Of a DNA stretch of 64,000 nucleotides, positions 48,495 to 61,724 are shown piece by piece. A program made the translations under genes and the position numbers. The stretch's first letter is position 1, and each line of letters opens with the position of its first letter. The DNA comes from Rhodamnia argentea. Lineage: Eukaryota > Streptophyta > Magnoliopsida > Myrtales > Myrtaceae. The notes beneath the pieces were generated by a model. The model did no database searches and was not told where the DNA came from. It saw nothing but the letters and a program-made list of their open reading frames with translations. The stretch lies in assembly GCF_020921035.1 (NCBI RefSeq), contig NC_063157.1, positions 9,708,001-9,772,000 of the forward strand. The letters are read 5' to 3'.

Positions 48495-51400
48495 TTACAA
48501 AGCCTCCAGAGTTACCGATGCTTTGGTGAAAACAGATAGAACAAATGGCGCTTCTTCACCAGGATGTATAGTTGTAGGCACAATTGTGTAACCCTTGGGA
48601 TCAGGATCCAGTACCATCTCACATGAAATCTCTCGTGAATTTACATAATCTGTCCCCCCAACTGATTCGTGTAGGTATATGTTATAAGCAGCACGACGAC
48701 CACGAGTTTTGAGTATCCTCATCCCAATGTAAAACATCAATGAATCATGACTAGATTGATAATTTCTGAAACCAGCTGTAGTCCTTGAGAAACTGACACC
48801 CTACAAGTCCATAACGTACAAAAAGTCAGGTGAAAGACAAATTATTAAGAGATGGAAGCTAGTCCCGTAATAATCAGCAGAGGTACCTGAGTCAAGGTAA
48901 TGAACACATGCATTGGCGATGATGCATCTGGACCATTTGCCCTCAAGCGGAACTGAGGATTTTGATGCCAAGTATCATAATCCTGGCATCCACCAGCACT
49001 GTAACCACGCCACTGGCCATGGACTGAGTAGCGCATCTCTGGAGGGTACACACGACAGACATAGATGGATCGGAAGTGTATTTGGAAATCTTGCCAAGAC
49101 ATCCAGAAAATTCCTTCTTTTGACTGCTCAAATACATAATCAGAGACACAGTATGAGTTACGGAAAAGAAACAGCTATGAGATGCCAAACAAAGAAAAGC
49201 ACTCATCAATCGATCATGTCATGCAGTTTTGTTGATAAGCAGATAGATACAAAGGTAAGAAGGACTACGGTGAAAGTTTAACCTGTGGAATATGTTTCAG
49301 CTTGTGTCTCATCCTATCAGTCCACTCAAGTGACGAGTCAGACCAAGGTCCATTCCACTCAACTTCATTGGCCCATGGATTTCGAATTTGAACAAGCTTA
49401 TGACCATCCACCTCTCTTACCTGGACAGCAGTACAAGCAGGCTATTAACTTAAAAAGCAACACATAGAAATCACAGCAACACCAAGTAACAGGAGATACC
49501 TGCAACAATGAGTAAGCATGCCCTTGCACAATGCCACTGGAAGAAACATGAACATCCGAACCGGAAGGACTACCAGCACCAAGCAAAAATCCTTCTTGCT
49601 TAAACCGCAACAGCTGAGACCACAGCCTACCACTTGCAAGATCAATCTGAGCCTGAGCACTTCTCATGTCGATCTCCTCGCCAGCTCCACCTGTAAGGTC
49701 TACCAGAGCATCTTGAACAAGCCCACCTTCAAGTGCCTCATAAGAACCATGTAATTTCGCATATGCCTTTTCTAGTAGAGATACCCATAGCTCATTGCCC
49801 TTCTTACTGGTGGCAAATGCAGGTTTACCCGGAGATTCACAAGGAATCCAATCATCAACAACAACTGGGACCCACTCACCCTAAAAGAGATTAAGACAAG
49901 AACAAGTTATGCCCCACTATAACTTCATTCAGCAACAAAAAAATGGTGAAACAGCCCTGGGAGCATTTAATCAGGGTAAATCCAACATTAACAGATATAA
50001 ACATTGTAAAAAAGAATAACACCAGACCAAAGTATTATATATCAGAGAAACAGAATGAGGAATGATTACTCCAGCATAGCACTGTCTCAAAGGTGCAAAC
50101 GTTTAACTAAGGCTTCTTTACCAGGTTAAAGGGCGCCTTCTAGTATCAAAACAAGACGCAGCCCTACATAACTAGGTCAAGGCCTACTTCCCTCTAGCTA
50201 CACAGAGTGTTATAGTAAACAAAAACATGAGCATATATACTTCTTTTACCTCAAAATAGACCCATACACATGACAAGCAAGCATCAACCATAAAACTGGT
50301 AGCACTGTAGGGCCCACAAAGATATTGACCAATAGAATGTTTCAGTACAACCAGCAGCAAAAGCAAATTCGTCATGATAATAAAGAACTCGGTACCTGGA
50401 TACAGAAGCGAACAGTATAGATTCCTTCTTCATTATATTCTGGAGTAATAATAACCTCTGATATTCGTGAAACTTCAGTTAGGACCGCAACAGCACTCAA
50501 GAACCAACAGTCTCCCAGTCGACCCTGTTGAATACCAACCAACACGACTAAGGAGGGAAATAATATATTCACAGTTCAATGAAGAGAAACAACTTTCAAG
50601 AAAGTAAACAGGACAAAAATTTGTAGGAACTGAGCATTCTAAGCTCGCGTGTTAAACTGCAAAAACAAAATACCTGACAAACATCAGATGGATTAGCAGT
50701 CCCAGAAAACAAGCATGGATAAGAATCCAAGTGGGTCTCTTTCAACATTTCAGTGGGTCTCATCCACTCAGCAACGACCTATTTAGAAGTTAAAATCAGT
50801 GTACTATTTAACAGAAACAGAACCATAAAATCAACAGTAGCTAATGATGCAATGCCAAAGGAACGTGTCAAATGGAAAAGATACCTGCAACTTTGGAGGG
50901 GGATTTCCTGTATCAACAAATAGAGAATTATCATTTGGAGGGAACTCCTGGTCAGTAAAATGAGTTTCACTTCTTGCAGCAAGGGCTTCTTTGACAGCCA
51001 ACTCAACTGACAACATCCGTTGATTAATTTCTTCTTGAGTTTCCATCCTAGGTTTCCTGAACCTCCTAGTAAAAGAATCAACATCAACCACCACCCCATC
51101 ACGTTCTGGCCGTCTTCTCCTCCCGCTTGAATACTGTCCATCCCAGTCCACATCATCCCTATCATACAAGTCAACATCGGCGGGGTCGCTTTCCCATCCA
51201 TCAACCTAAGTGGATCATAAGAAGAAGTTAAGAACCACTTCTTTACTAAAGTAAGGTAACATATCAAAGCAAGTAGAAGAACTTACTCTGGAGGGTGAAT
51301 CTGCCCAATGCCAATTATCTTCAATAAAATCAATTGTGCTCAGTTCAGTTGAGCTAACGGCAGTATGAAGAGATGCCACCTCATCTTCAGTTAAGCACCT

Positions 51401-54400
51401 TCCCCAAAGAAAAACATCCATGATATGCATCTTAGATTCAGCTCCCTCACTGTCTGACCTCCCAAATGCATCCAGAGCTATGGGTGGTCTAACCCCAATC
51501 CAAACCTCAGTCCCTTGTTCCCATATACTGTTTCCCACAGACAATGGCAAACCAGTCAGGTAACCATCAAAGCCACCATCCAAATAGCAAGTCGCCTCAC
51601 CAATATCAGCATCAATTGTCATGGTTACAATGTGCCACCTGTAAAGCAGTTGCAAGAAGCAGCTCAGGAAGCAGGAAATGCCAAACTAGTCCAAACATGA
51701 GATCTAAATAATTCAAGTCTTAAATCCAGAAGGGTGGAAACAAGTAAAAGAAATTTCAGTATTTAATGACACACAACCTTCCATCAGTAATACTCGTTGC
51801 ACCGATACTCCATTCCTTCACCGTTGTATGTCTATCACCTTTGGTTATCAACCTTAGTCCAACTTGTCCAGCTTCAATACCTTGCTCAGATCCAGCCACT
51901 AGAATTTCCCAACAAACTGTCTTTTGAAACTCAGTTCCCATAAGACAAACTGGGCCAGACTCAGGTTGAACCATGGCAGCAACAGAAAAGCTAACTTTAC
52001 GACTTAGACAAACACTACCATCAATAGGACCACAGTGTCTTCCACTGGAAGTCGGTTCATCATCAAGTACACATATGGCACCAGTGATCCCAGTCTGTCA
52101 GCGCCAAGAGTGGAATATGAGTGAGACTAATCGTGCTAACACATAATACTGCCCAGAATTTAAATATTAACATAAGACAACAATCATGGAAAGGACACAA
52201 TGCAGAGCATCTGTTTCACTTTCTGTAGCCGTCTTTATTATGATCCAGTTGATTATTTTCGACAGAGCATACGTCTAGTCAGAGAAATAAGGCAGTAACC
52301 TAAATTTATCAATAGAGAGGCGCAGCAAAATGCATTTTTAGATAAATGGGCATGAGAGAGGTGATGAAACCTGATCGTGTCAGAAAAAGTGAACACTTAG
52401 CTCAGATATAAATTAAATGTCAATATGAAGATGGCCTCAACAATGTGTGACAATTAACATCTCTGCACAGTGAAAATTTCTTTCCAAGTGTCAATCGATT
52501 TCTGTTAGACCGGAAACATATAGAAAACCATATTTATTAATTGATAGGCTGCCCATTCCTTCCGTAAACCTCGATCACAATTCAAATGAAATGTATGATA
52601 ATTGCTTCCTTGAGAAGAAGGAAAGCCGCTAGAAGTGACTGAGATAAAAGAAGAGGCCAGCACCCACAGTAACCATAAAAAATTGAAGAGAAATATTTGT
52701 AGGGGGACAAATAATCACAGAACATGAATAAGTAATGCTGCTTATCCATGGAATTGAATAGTCCACAAGATCTTCAAAGTGTGCTGATGTTCTAAGCTAT
52801 CAACTAAATAGATGACTGATGGCAAATGAAATAGATAGATTTGGACCTGGACTAAATGACCTAAATTCCATTAGCCGGCATAGAATAATATTACACCTTA
52901 TCTTTAGTCTCTACGTATTATGAACCATAGTCTACAGGCTATTCAAGAAATTACTACATCATAGTAATCACCGCATGGAATGAATATAATAGGCTAGAAA
53001 GGTGGCAATATGAATCACGAAGCTGATGAGCCACAGCAAACGAAAAGACTAGATTGGGCGATTTCTACATAAGTATCAACACAGCAACCTCATAAAGATG
53101 GGCAACTACCTAAGTTTAAGGAAAACTGTGCTAATTATATCTAGGAATTACTCAACAGTTTTAATCGAATTGAAAATGAGACTCCACCAAGGGAATATGG
53201 CAGGTCCCTAAACTAAAAACGGGTACATAAAATTCCCTCATATTACTTTGCAAACAGCCGGAACAGTCCCATCACTAAGTGAAATGTCTGAGTAACAATA
53301 GGAAAACAAACAAATCAAGAAAAACAACTAACTGATAATCATTATATGCATGAGACACCTTCAATTTGATGATCGTTTTCCAGTGTTACTAACTGTTAAC
53401 TATGAATATATTATATGCCGAAATGTCTTTGTTTGATCATTTTGTCCCTAAATGCCAACTATTTAACGATAGTCTACCGTAAAAGATTCAATTTTGAGCA
53501 TCTCTACTGTAAAATAGAAGACAATACAGAAACGACAGCATGTCAGAAAAGGTAAATAAAATAAATCAATACAACCTGGAGTGCTCGTTTAGCCAACTGA
53601 GCATTGTGTATCCTACGTGCAATGCTTGCAACCCTTTCTCGTGCAAAAGAATCATCAAGAACAGAATCACCACCAACAGCACGCACGGCAGCAGCCATTG
53701 CTGCTGCCTCCCTACTCCCAGCATTAGGAATAGAAGATATAAGAGAAGCTTCTATCTCCTTCCACTTGCGCTCTTCCTTTTCCAAGAGAGCCTTTCTTCT
53801 TTCCTTACCCCTCCCCTCCTCTTCACGTCTCTGCATCAAGATTTCCTCTTCCATTTCCTTTTCCCGAATATAACTAAATCCACAAAAATATGGTAAGCAA
53901 ATCTGGTACATGGACCAAATCAAAGTAGAAGAAAACCAAAAACAAGGACTAAGCTACCTCTCTTGAATAATTTCAAACTGCCGACGGTCTTCTGGCATCC
54001 ATTTCTTAATTTTCTTCGCACTGAGATCAGAACACCCGATGCTGTCCAGGAAGAGCCTTAAACGAACCTCATCCTACAACACATAGAAGGAAATTACTTT
54101 GGCCGTTCCTTAAGAGAAAGAAAATACACATAAGGAGCCTAGAAAGTAAATTAAATGTTCAATTACCTGCACTCGTTCAGCCTTTGCAGTCAAACCAAGC
54201 AAAAGAAGTAAATAACCACCAAATTTGTCCCACATATACACCCATTCAGTATCAATAGCCTCTTCCAAAGCCAAAATTCGTGCATGAGCACACATTTCTC
54301 TTCTGTGATCAACATCACTAGCCCTGTCATGGCAACAAGACCTACATCTAATTCTATAGAAGAACGACCCGACAACTTGCTCCTCATTTCTTAGACGATC

Positions 54401-57400
54401 GCGCAACTTCATAACATCAGCTCTGGGAAGCACAAAATTTCCAGCCCTATCACGCATAACTGTTGGATCACCAACTAAAAGTGCGGCAGAACTGGCAGAT
54501 CTTTGTGGAGCTGAGTATGTTCCAGATAGAGCATTTCGAGTCTGCAAAATACTTTAAGTAAATAAGATACTCAGACAAAGCAATGCTTAAGACACAGCAC
54601 CACTACACAAAAGTTCACAAAACTACAATAGAATTACAAGGTGAAAATGAGGAACCAAGTAACCCACCAGTTGAAAAAGATACACACACCCCGCCCCCAA
54701 AAAAAAAAAAATAATAATAATAATAATAATAACACCAGCGAGACAGACGTGCAAAACCAGTGTCTTCGAAATCAGACAACCAGCAATTACGCCGATTAGG
54801 AAAAAAACAGCATGCAGCAAAGAGTATGAATAAGGGACTTACAACTGCCTGGCCATCACACCAACAATCCATTCCTAACTCGTCGCATGTGAGTAACAAA
54901 ACACCAGTCGGTCCACACACTAGACAATGGCAACCAGGCAAACATATTCACATACATGCATATCACCACTTACACAGGCACAAGTACACATCCCATTGCC
55001 TACCCATGTTATGCAGGTGCCTGAACAGTATACATGCACGCAGACACTGCAACTATGAGACAGCGATAATTTATCTATTACCCAGAATCACAAGGTCATT
55101 CCAACCCCCCAGCAAAGAAACAAAAGTCATTAGAACTCGCGGTCGACTGGGACTAGAAAATTGACTAATACATTTTATAAACAATTATAATCATGCATCG
55201 TCCTAAATACACAAACTGCAGTCCATAACTGCAGTGGGCACACTGCCCACTAGTTAACTGCAGAGTTACTGAGAAAGAACTCGTTGATACATAGAAAAAT
55301 TACGCATTCAACAAACATAAATAAAAGATTAACTCTTACGAGTGAAAAACAAAAACAAGCAAATTGGTAAATTTTTGTCTGCGAACATGGCAAACATGTG
55401 ACAAGCAAAAGAACTCAAAGTTTAACCAGAGGAAGTATCCGAAAACCTGAGAATCATAGATCCCATCCTCACATACCTTAGTAGCAGATCTAGCAATTGC
55501 TTGAACAATTGTTTCCTTACTCAGGAAGTGCACTGCATCTTCCATCATCTGAATATGCAATTAAACAAAAGGATAACGAATTAAAGAACTGTAGAAGGCA
55601 GTGGAGACAATAATACACGAATTATTGACAAATGAATGAACTTCTTCAGTACCAACGACATTTAAAGTCATAATGCAAAACAACGATAAGGAAAAGCAAT
55701 TAACTCTTAATATGCAAGTCATAGTCAGAAATAATAGTAGTACAGCTATTACCAGATAAAACCAATGGACAAACCTCGAGAGTTAAGCATGGACGAGAAA
55801 CAGCAAACCCAAAGGCGACCACCAGTGTAATTGCTGAAACGGCAGCACCAGCAAATGGAGGATAAATTTTCAAACTAGCAACGACACCCCAACCTTCAAT
55901 TGCCAATGCAACCCCATAAAGCACAAGAAATGCAGCACTGCGATATTTCATACATCAAAACAACATTAAGAAACCAGTTGATTGTAATTACATGATAGGA
56001 ACATGGGATACATAAGTGAATCATGAACCATTAAATGACAGACGAACCTGACATTCTTTCCACAGTCTGCATGAGCGTCATAAACATACACTGGCAGCAC
56101 TCTAGGAGAGTACACTACAATGGGTGGTGAAAGAAGCACCTGCCAAAAAGCTCATTTTGTATTAAAGGAGAATGGGAATACAAGAAACTAGAGGTCTGAA
56201 AATGGGATATGGTGGGGAATAAATGAGCACAAGATTGCAAGACCAACTCACTGTGAGTGCTCTTCCACCAAGAAGAAAGAGAAACGAGAAGTAACCCACA
56301 GATGCCCCAACAAATGCTTTATCTGACAAAACATAGAAATGTCACTAGCAGCACTATAAACGTCCAGATTTGACAATAAGGGGAAACTGCTTAACCAAAA
56401 CCAAGAATTATGGGAACAAGATAAATCAGTTCTGTGCTCACCATTAAACCAGCCAACAAGGAAAGCAGCCAAAGCCAAAAGGAAAGCTAGGAAACACACA
56501 ATTAACATCTGCATCCTAGTCAAGTAGAAGTTGTTCGAAGCCCAGTGATGGATAACACCAATAGCCAGTACAACAAGGAGGAGAACTAACAGAAATGCCA
56601 CCCCAATCTGTCCAATTGCATACAAATACAGGATGATAAATCAATCTTACATCCAAAACAGTAAAAGCAAAAGGAGATGCACTTACCATCCAAGGTCTGA
56701 TTAGAACTATTACAGCTGATATTGCACCAAGCAGGAGGAGGAGTCCAATACTAACAAACACATATACACCTCGAGAAAGCTTCCAATCATCATCTTTCCT
56801 GGAAAATGCACAAATCTAGTTGAGTATACCAGATCAACCCATTATGAAATCCAGTATTGCAAGTGGTTACAAGCGATTTGGAATTTTAGATTGAGTTAGC
56901 CACCAGATGAAAGATCACAAAGCTAACTCACCATTTGTACAACCCTGAGGAAACCGATAGCAGAGCAGGAATGCACAGCAAAGGAAGCAAAGCAGCAAGA
57001 AAATCCCCCTTCCTTGGAACTTGGTCACCTCTGGACTTCAGTACCTCAAAGTAGGAGACACCACAAAAGGCCACCAGGACAGCTGCAAGTTTGAGAGGAC
57101 AAAAGCAATAATTAGCTTTGGAGCATCCCTGACTAGTAAGCCACCATAAACGCACCTGTGGCTGCATGCTAAGCACAAAGTTAAAAGGAAGGGGGGAAAT
57201 ACCTTTGAATATCCCAACGCATATAGCAGAGAAAAGGGTGAAACGATACGTAGCGAACCATGAAACAATGGGCAGCACACCAGTAACAACTAAAGCAATT
57301 GCAGATGCCATGGCCCATCCAAGGTAATAAGATGAGGCATAAGGAGAACTGAAGCTTTTCTCATCACGAGTCAATCCCTTGTATCCTAAATCCTCCAATG

Positions 57401-60400
57401 GCTTCGCAGACACAATTGCACCAAGCGCCACCACAGCCAGCGAAAACAATGAAGCACAAATAACAAGAACCACTCCCTGTGAATGGCAACAACTTAGGAA
57501 CTTAGATTTAGTCCAATATGCATATGTACAAGTAAGTATATATACATTTAATCCAAAACCAATTAGCATCTGGTCTCCAGCTATAAAATTAAGACAGAAG
57601 TGAATTGCTTGTCCTTGAAAGGTAGCTAGCAACTCAATATAGCAGCAAACAGAGAGCAGAGATTCAGAATAGCAACTTCACATAGTCGATACCAAAGAGT
57701 AGAAACTAGATATTCCGAGAATATAAAGTAAGTGAACAAAGCAATAGCAACCCCCAACATAATATGGATATGCTAATCTTGCCATACTTTAACCACTTCA
57801 AGCGAAGTAATACAAGCACTGACAGGCATGAGATTGATTGGACATGTATTAGGAAAGAGCTAAAAGGACATCATAACACGGTAAAAATAACAACTTCTAA
57901 ACAGATAATTCAACTATAAGTAGAGATATAGAAACCAAGCCCACGTACACACCTCCTTTTTCCCACGAGTAATGTTGCTTCCAAGGTGATCTCCAGAGTG
58001 GACTCGTGGTACCCAAAATTGGTAGCCGTTAAGGATCCATAAGGGAATTCCAACAGAAAGGCACGCTACCATAAGAGGTAGGGTCAAGGACAATCCAAGA
58101 AGAACTGACGACTTGCTGCAACCATGCAAAACATCTAAAATACATTAGCAACCACCAAGATCAATCTGTTACTGAAAACTAGCAAGAAGTCAAAACATCA
58201 ACATTAGGACATAGAAACATGTGGATAAGGAAGCATGGTGGATAGTCATCTGACTCATGTCTGGATATTTGGAAGCACTATATAACGCGAGTGGCCTTTC
58301 CAAATATCTCACTTTTAGCATTGATGTACCACACGTACTAGTAAGTAAAAAATCCTACACAAACAGGTCATTTCATACTTCCTAAAATATGTTTAGATTC
58401 TTCCCCATTAAGACGCTTGAATCAGATAACTGCGGTCGAATCTAGTCTACAAATTAAGAATAATAGCACCCTGTCCATAACCACGATGCATACATGACAA
58501 AAAAACAGACTGATACATCACTTCTCCCAGGATGAAGTCCCCTGTAATACCTTGAACTATACATTCATTTCCATGAAAGAGAGGCAAAATATCATTTCTA
58601 GCTCACAGATATTGACAGTGTGTAAATGCCAAACACGAAGATGACTGTTGTAGGACTAGGTGCATACCTCAGAAATGAAAGCAGCAAGCCAACACAAGTA
58701 CTGAGGAGCCAGGCAATAAAACCGTACTGGGAAAAAACCAATGTCCATGAGAAAAAACCAGCAGCTAGTGCATAATATTAAAGAGATACATGCAGAAAAT
58801 TCATAGACCAACAACCAACATTACTATTAAAATAGCCCCAACACACTGTAAGCATGCCAGTTGACAGAATCAATCTCTAGTTCAGCACTCAATAACAAGC
58901 TGAAATACATGGATACAGAAAATTCTAGAGGCACCATGTAGTAAATAAAAAACACTATGGCAATAATCAAGCCAAAACCAGTTGGAGATAAAGCAAAAGT
59001 CATTCACAATTGTCCACATGCCCAAATTCGACCAAACATGATTCGGTAATAATCCAACTTCTTGGACATGTACCTTCCGAGGTTTAGATGTCATAGCCAT
59101 ATCTTCTGCTTTAAGGGAGCGAAGGAAAGCCATTATTGAACAGACAACAAGAGACAACAGCAAAACAGCAATCCCAAACTCGAACTGCAAAGCAGAAGCA
59201 AGATTAGATAATCATGATCCAGAGTAACGCAGAGCCAGAACGTTAGGCTTTTTAAGTTACCATCGAGAATCGCAATATATAAGTATTTTCAGTTAGAGAC
59301 ACATATATGTGCATATACATCTGCATATAGATAGCATATATACGGAATGAGTACTTCCCCTTCCTACCTGCTGATGCGAGGTATCTATCATCTCAATAGT
59401 CTTCGGACGAAAAACTGCAACCACGATAGTCTCAAGGATGAAGATAAAACTAAATACGAGCCATGCCCTCTGAGGAGTGCCAGCTACATGATGCAAAAGA
59501 AAGCGAGAGAGCTGAAGCCATTTTTCAAGCCCACGAAGCCTTAGTTCTTCTGACAAAGAAATGGGATTCGGCAAAACATTGTCAAGACTATTTGAATCAA
59601 CGATCGCAACGTCTGTATTATCACGGTGATCTCTATCTGCATCCAGACTACTTCTCTGTAATAATGCCAAGATAGTTGGATCCAACTTTTCTTTCAACAT
59701 AACAGCAAAATTAGGATCCAATCCTTTATCCTGCAATAAGCTAGTTAATTCTATATCACCTTGTCGTCCACACCTTTTTAACATTGAGGTGATCCTAGGG
59801 TCATTTAATCGTTCCTGGAGTGCCAAAGCTAAATTCATATCCAAAGTTTGCTGATTTGCAGAAGACGTGCTGGATTCACAGCCTTGGCTGTCAAGACCAC
59901 CACTTGAACAAACCATCAGGGAGCCGTTATGGTCAAGATGCTTATCGGCAAAACAAGTTACTGCCTCTGGCTCTTGAACGACGGAGCGGCAAGAGCTACT
60001 CCTCAACGCTACACTAGGTCTTCCACTATCCATGCTCTTGTCACTAACAATACCCTCCCGAGAGCTAGTAGTGTGACACAAAAAAGGGTTATTCCAGCTG
60101 CTTGCATCAACAGTACTTTGCCCTAAAACCCTGGAATTGGGTTCAAGATGTCCTGCTTCAACGCTACTACTGCGTTTAATGCTAGAACCACATCCTTCCG
60201 ACGAACTGGACGAACTGTTCTGCTCTTTCCTCCGAAAGCCCTCCCTCAAGCGAATTACAGTGCTCTGCAAAGCATCTCTGCGTGCTGCTGATGGATTTGT
60301 TACTGATAGATGTCGAGAAACAAAAGCACCCAACAGCATTGATGCTACGACAGCATAACTGATACAGTGTCCTAAGTACCTGAAATGAGAAATTATTGAC

Positions 60401-61724
60401 AGCTATAAGAAAAATATCACCCAAAAACTAGAGAACTCGTAAGAAATGCTTAATCCCATAACTCAAACTAACCAGAAATGCACTCCAAAACAAATAAGGA
60501 AAACTCGAGATGCGCCGGCAATTAGAAGAGCTAAAACACGGCTGTTCAGAAGCTGAAACACATACAAGCAAGCCCCAATGTTCCAATCTGAAAAAATAAA
60601 GAGGTGCATAAGACTCAATTTGCATAAATAGACAATGAAGTAAGTGAGAACAACTGGACTGCACTCAGCTACAAAAAGGCAGAGTCTCAGACAGAATACC
60701 AAGGATTATCACAGCTGCCGATGTAATTACTCCAAGCCAAGGCGCTTCTTTTGCAGTCAAACCATACAGGATGGAGTACACAATCAATACAATTATAGAG
60801 CCAACATAAAGAATCCCAAGATGAGAAGCCCTACAAGAATGCAGCAACATAACAAAACAATTGGAAACAAGTTAGAAAAAGGTAAAAAGATCTGGTTAGT
60901 GTTAATCGTTTCACCAGTTGATAAAAAGCACATCTGATTTAGGAACAAAAGGAACCCCAAAAGCAACTGAATACTCTACAAAAGAGGGAGAGCAAATTCA
61001 ACAAGCTCTTGAAAAACAATAATATTGACAACCGCTCCAAAAGAATTATCCAAATCATCATATCAAAATCCAAGTTCATGAGAAATGTGCCTTGTGCTCA
61101 CGATTGAAGTGAGCAGATATTCCCACAAAGGATGCCAAGGAGAGAGTGAGCTTAGTTTTTCTCTATGCAGGAAAAATGCTATCTAGTCTTTAGTTGAATC
61201 TTGCAAAAAACTATTAAGGCGTGAAATGAAACACAAATAACAGCGTAAGATATCATTAACTTGCCTCCTAGACTGCCGAAAGTACAACTCATTAGGATCA
61301 GGTGGGTCTGGTAAACATGTAACGGGGCCCACTTCAATGCAATCTGAATACGCAAATCTATAAGCTTTACGTACATACTCATCCACATTTAAGCCATTTC
61401 CTGCAGGTAATGATTGCCAGAATATTACAATTTAAATCATATACTGCAAATAACCGCCTCATTTGATGACATTACAGTATCAAGTGAGTTAAAAACTCCA
61501 GGTTCTTACTATTTTAGCCAGAAAGAATTAGCAAAGCTCACCATTAAACACTATTCGGCATACAAAAAGCATGTTGATTGCCAAGGCAACTGCTGATACA
61601 CCAAAAAACAAACCCGATGGTGAATACTGCTCAGATGCCCTTAAACTAGCTGTGACATAGACAGCACAAAGCTCATATGCGCAAAGTAGGGAAACCGCCA
61701 AAAGGAGAAGAATAGCAACAGCCC
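48495..61724 (-). CDS. DEK1: DEK1 phytocalpain, 28 exons, 5' end missing (2037 aa visible)
   Basis: DEK1 is a plasma-membrane calpain required for epidermal/aleurone fate. Exons (coding order): 61542-61724, 61265-61400, 60700-60830, 60473-60587, 59368-60379, 59074-59184, 58668-58726, 57953-58115, 57203-57476, 56932-57082, 56687-56798, 56442-56607, 56252-56322, 56048-56139, 55775-55937, 55447-55548, 54167-54541, 53958-54073, 53576-53873, 51778-52094, 51287-51638, 50885-51205, 50674-50778, 50396-50524, 49500-49880, 49283-49420, 48887-49123, 48495-48800. Phase closes at every junction. Many membrane segments (e.g. [20 protein letters not shown]) are split by a Ser-rich loop in exon 59368-60379, followed by a charged arm, LG3-like domain ([18 protein letters not shown]), CysPc and C2L. 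Catalytic triad is intact: Cys in [10 protein letters not shown] (50507-50509), His in GHAYSLL (49518-49520), Asn in RNPW (49379-49381). About 120 N-terminal residues are not in view. Confidence 0.94.
52095..53575 (-). other. Longest internal DEK1 intron (1.48 kb)
   Basis: This separates the arm-domain exon from the first LG3-like exon. It is AT-rich, with no embedded gene, RNA or transposon ends recognised. Confidence 0.6.
60831..61264 (-). other. GC-AG intron of DEK1
   Basis: The upstream exon ends TCTAGGAG and is followed by GCAAGT, a textbook GC donor; the acceptor is CTTGTAG at 60831-60832. With this junction the protein reads FRQSRR-ASHLG, as in other DEK1 proteins, and phase is kept. 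No GT donor nearby restores the frame. All other introns modelled in the window begin with GT. Confidence 0.85.

Noticed and set aside
54690..54732. Poly-A plus AAT microsatellite in a DEK1 intron
   Set aside because: An ordinary simple-sequence repeat, with no sign of a retroposed gene or SINE ends around it.
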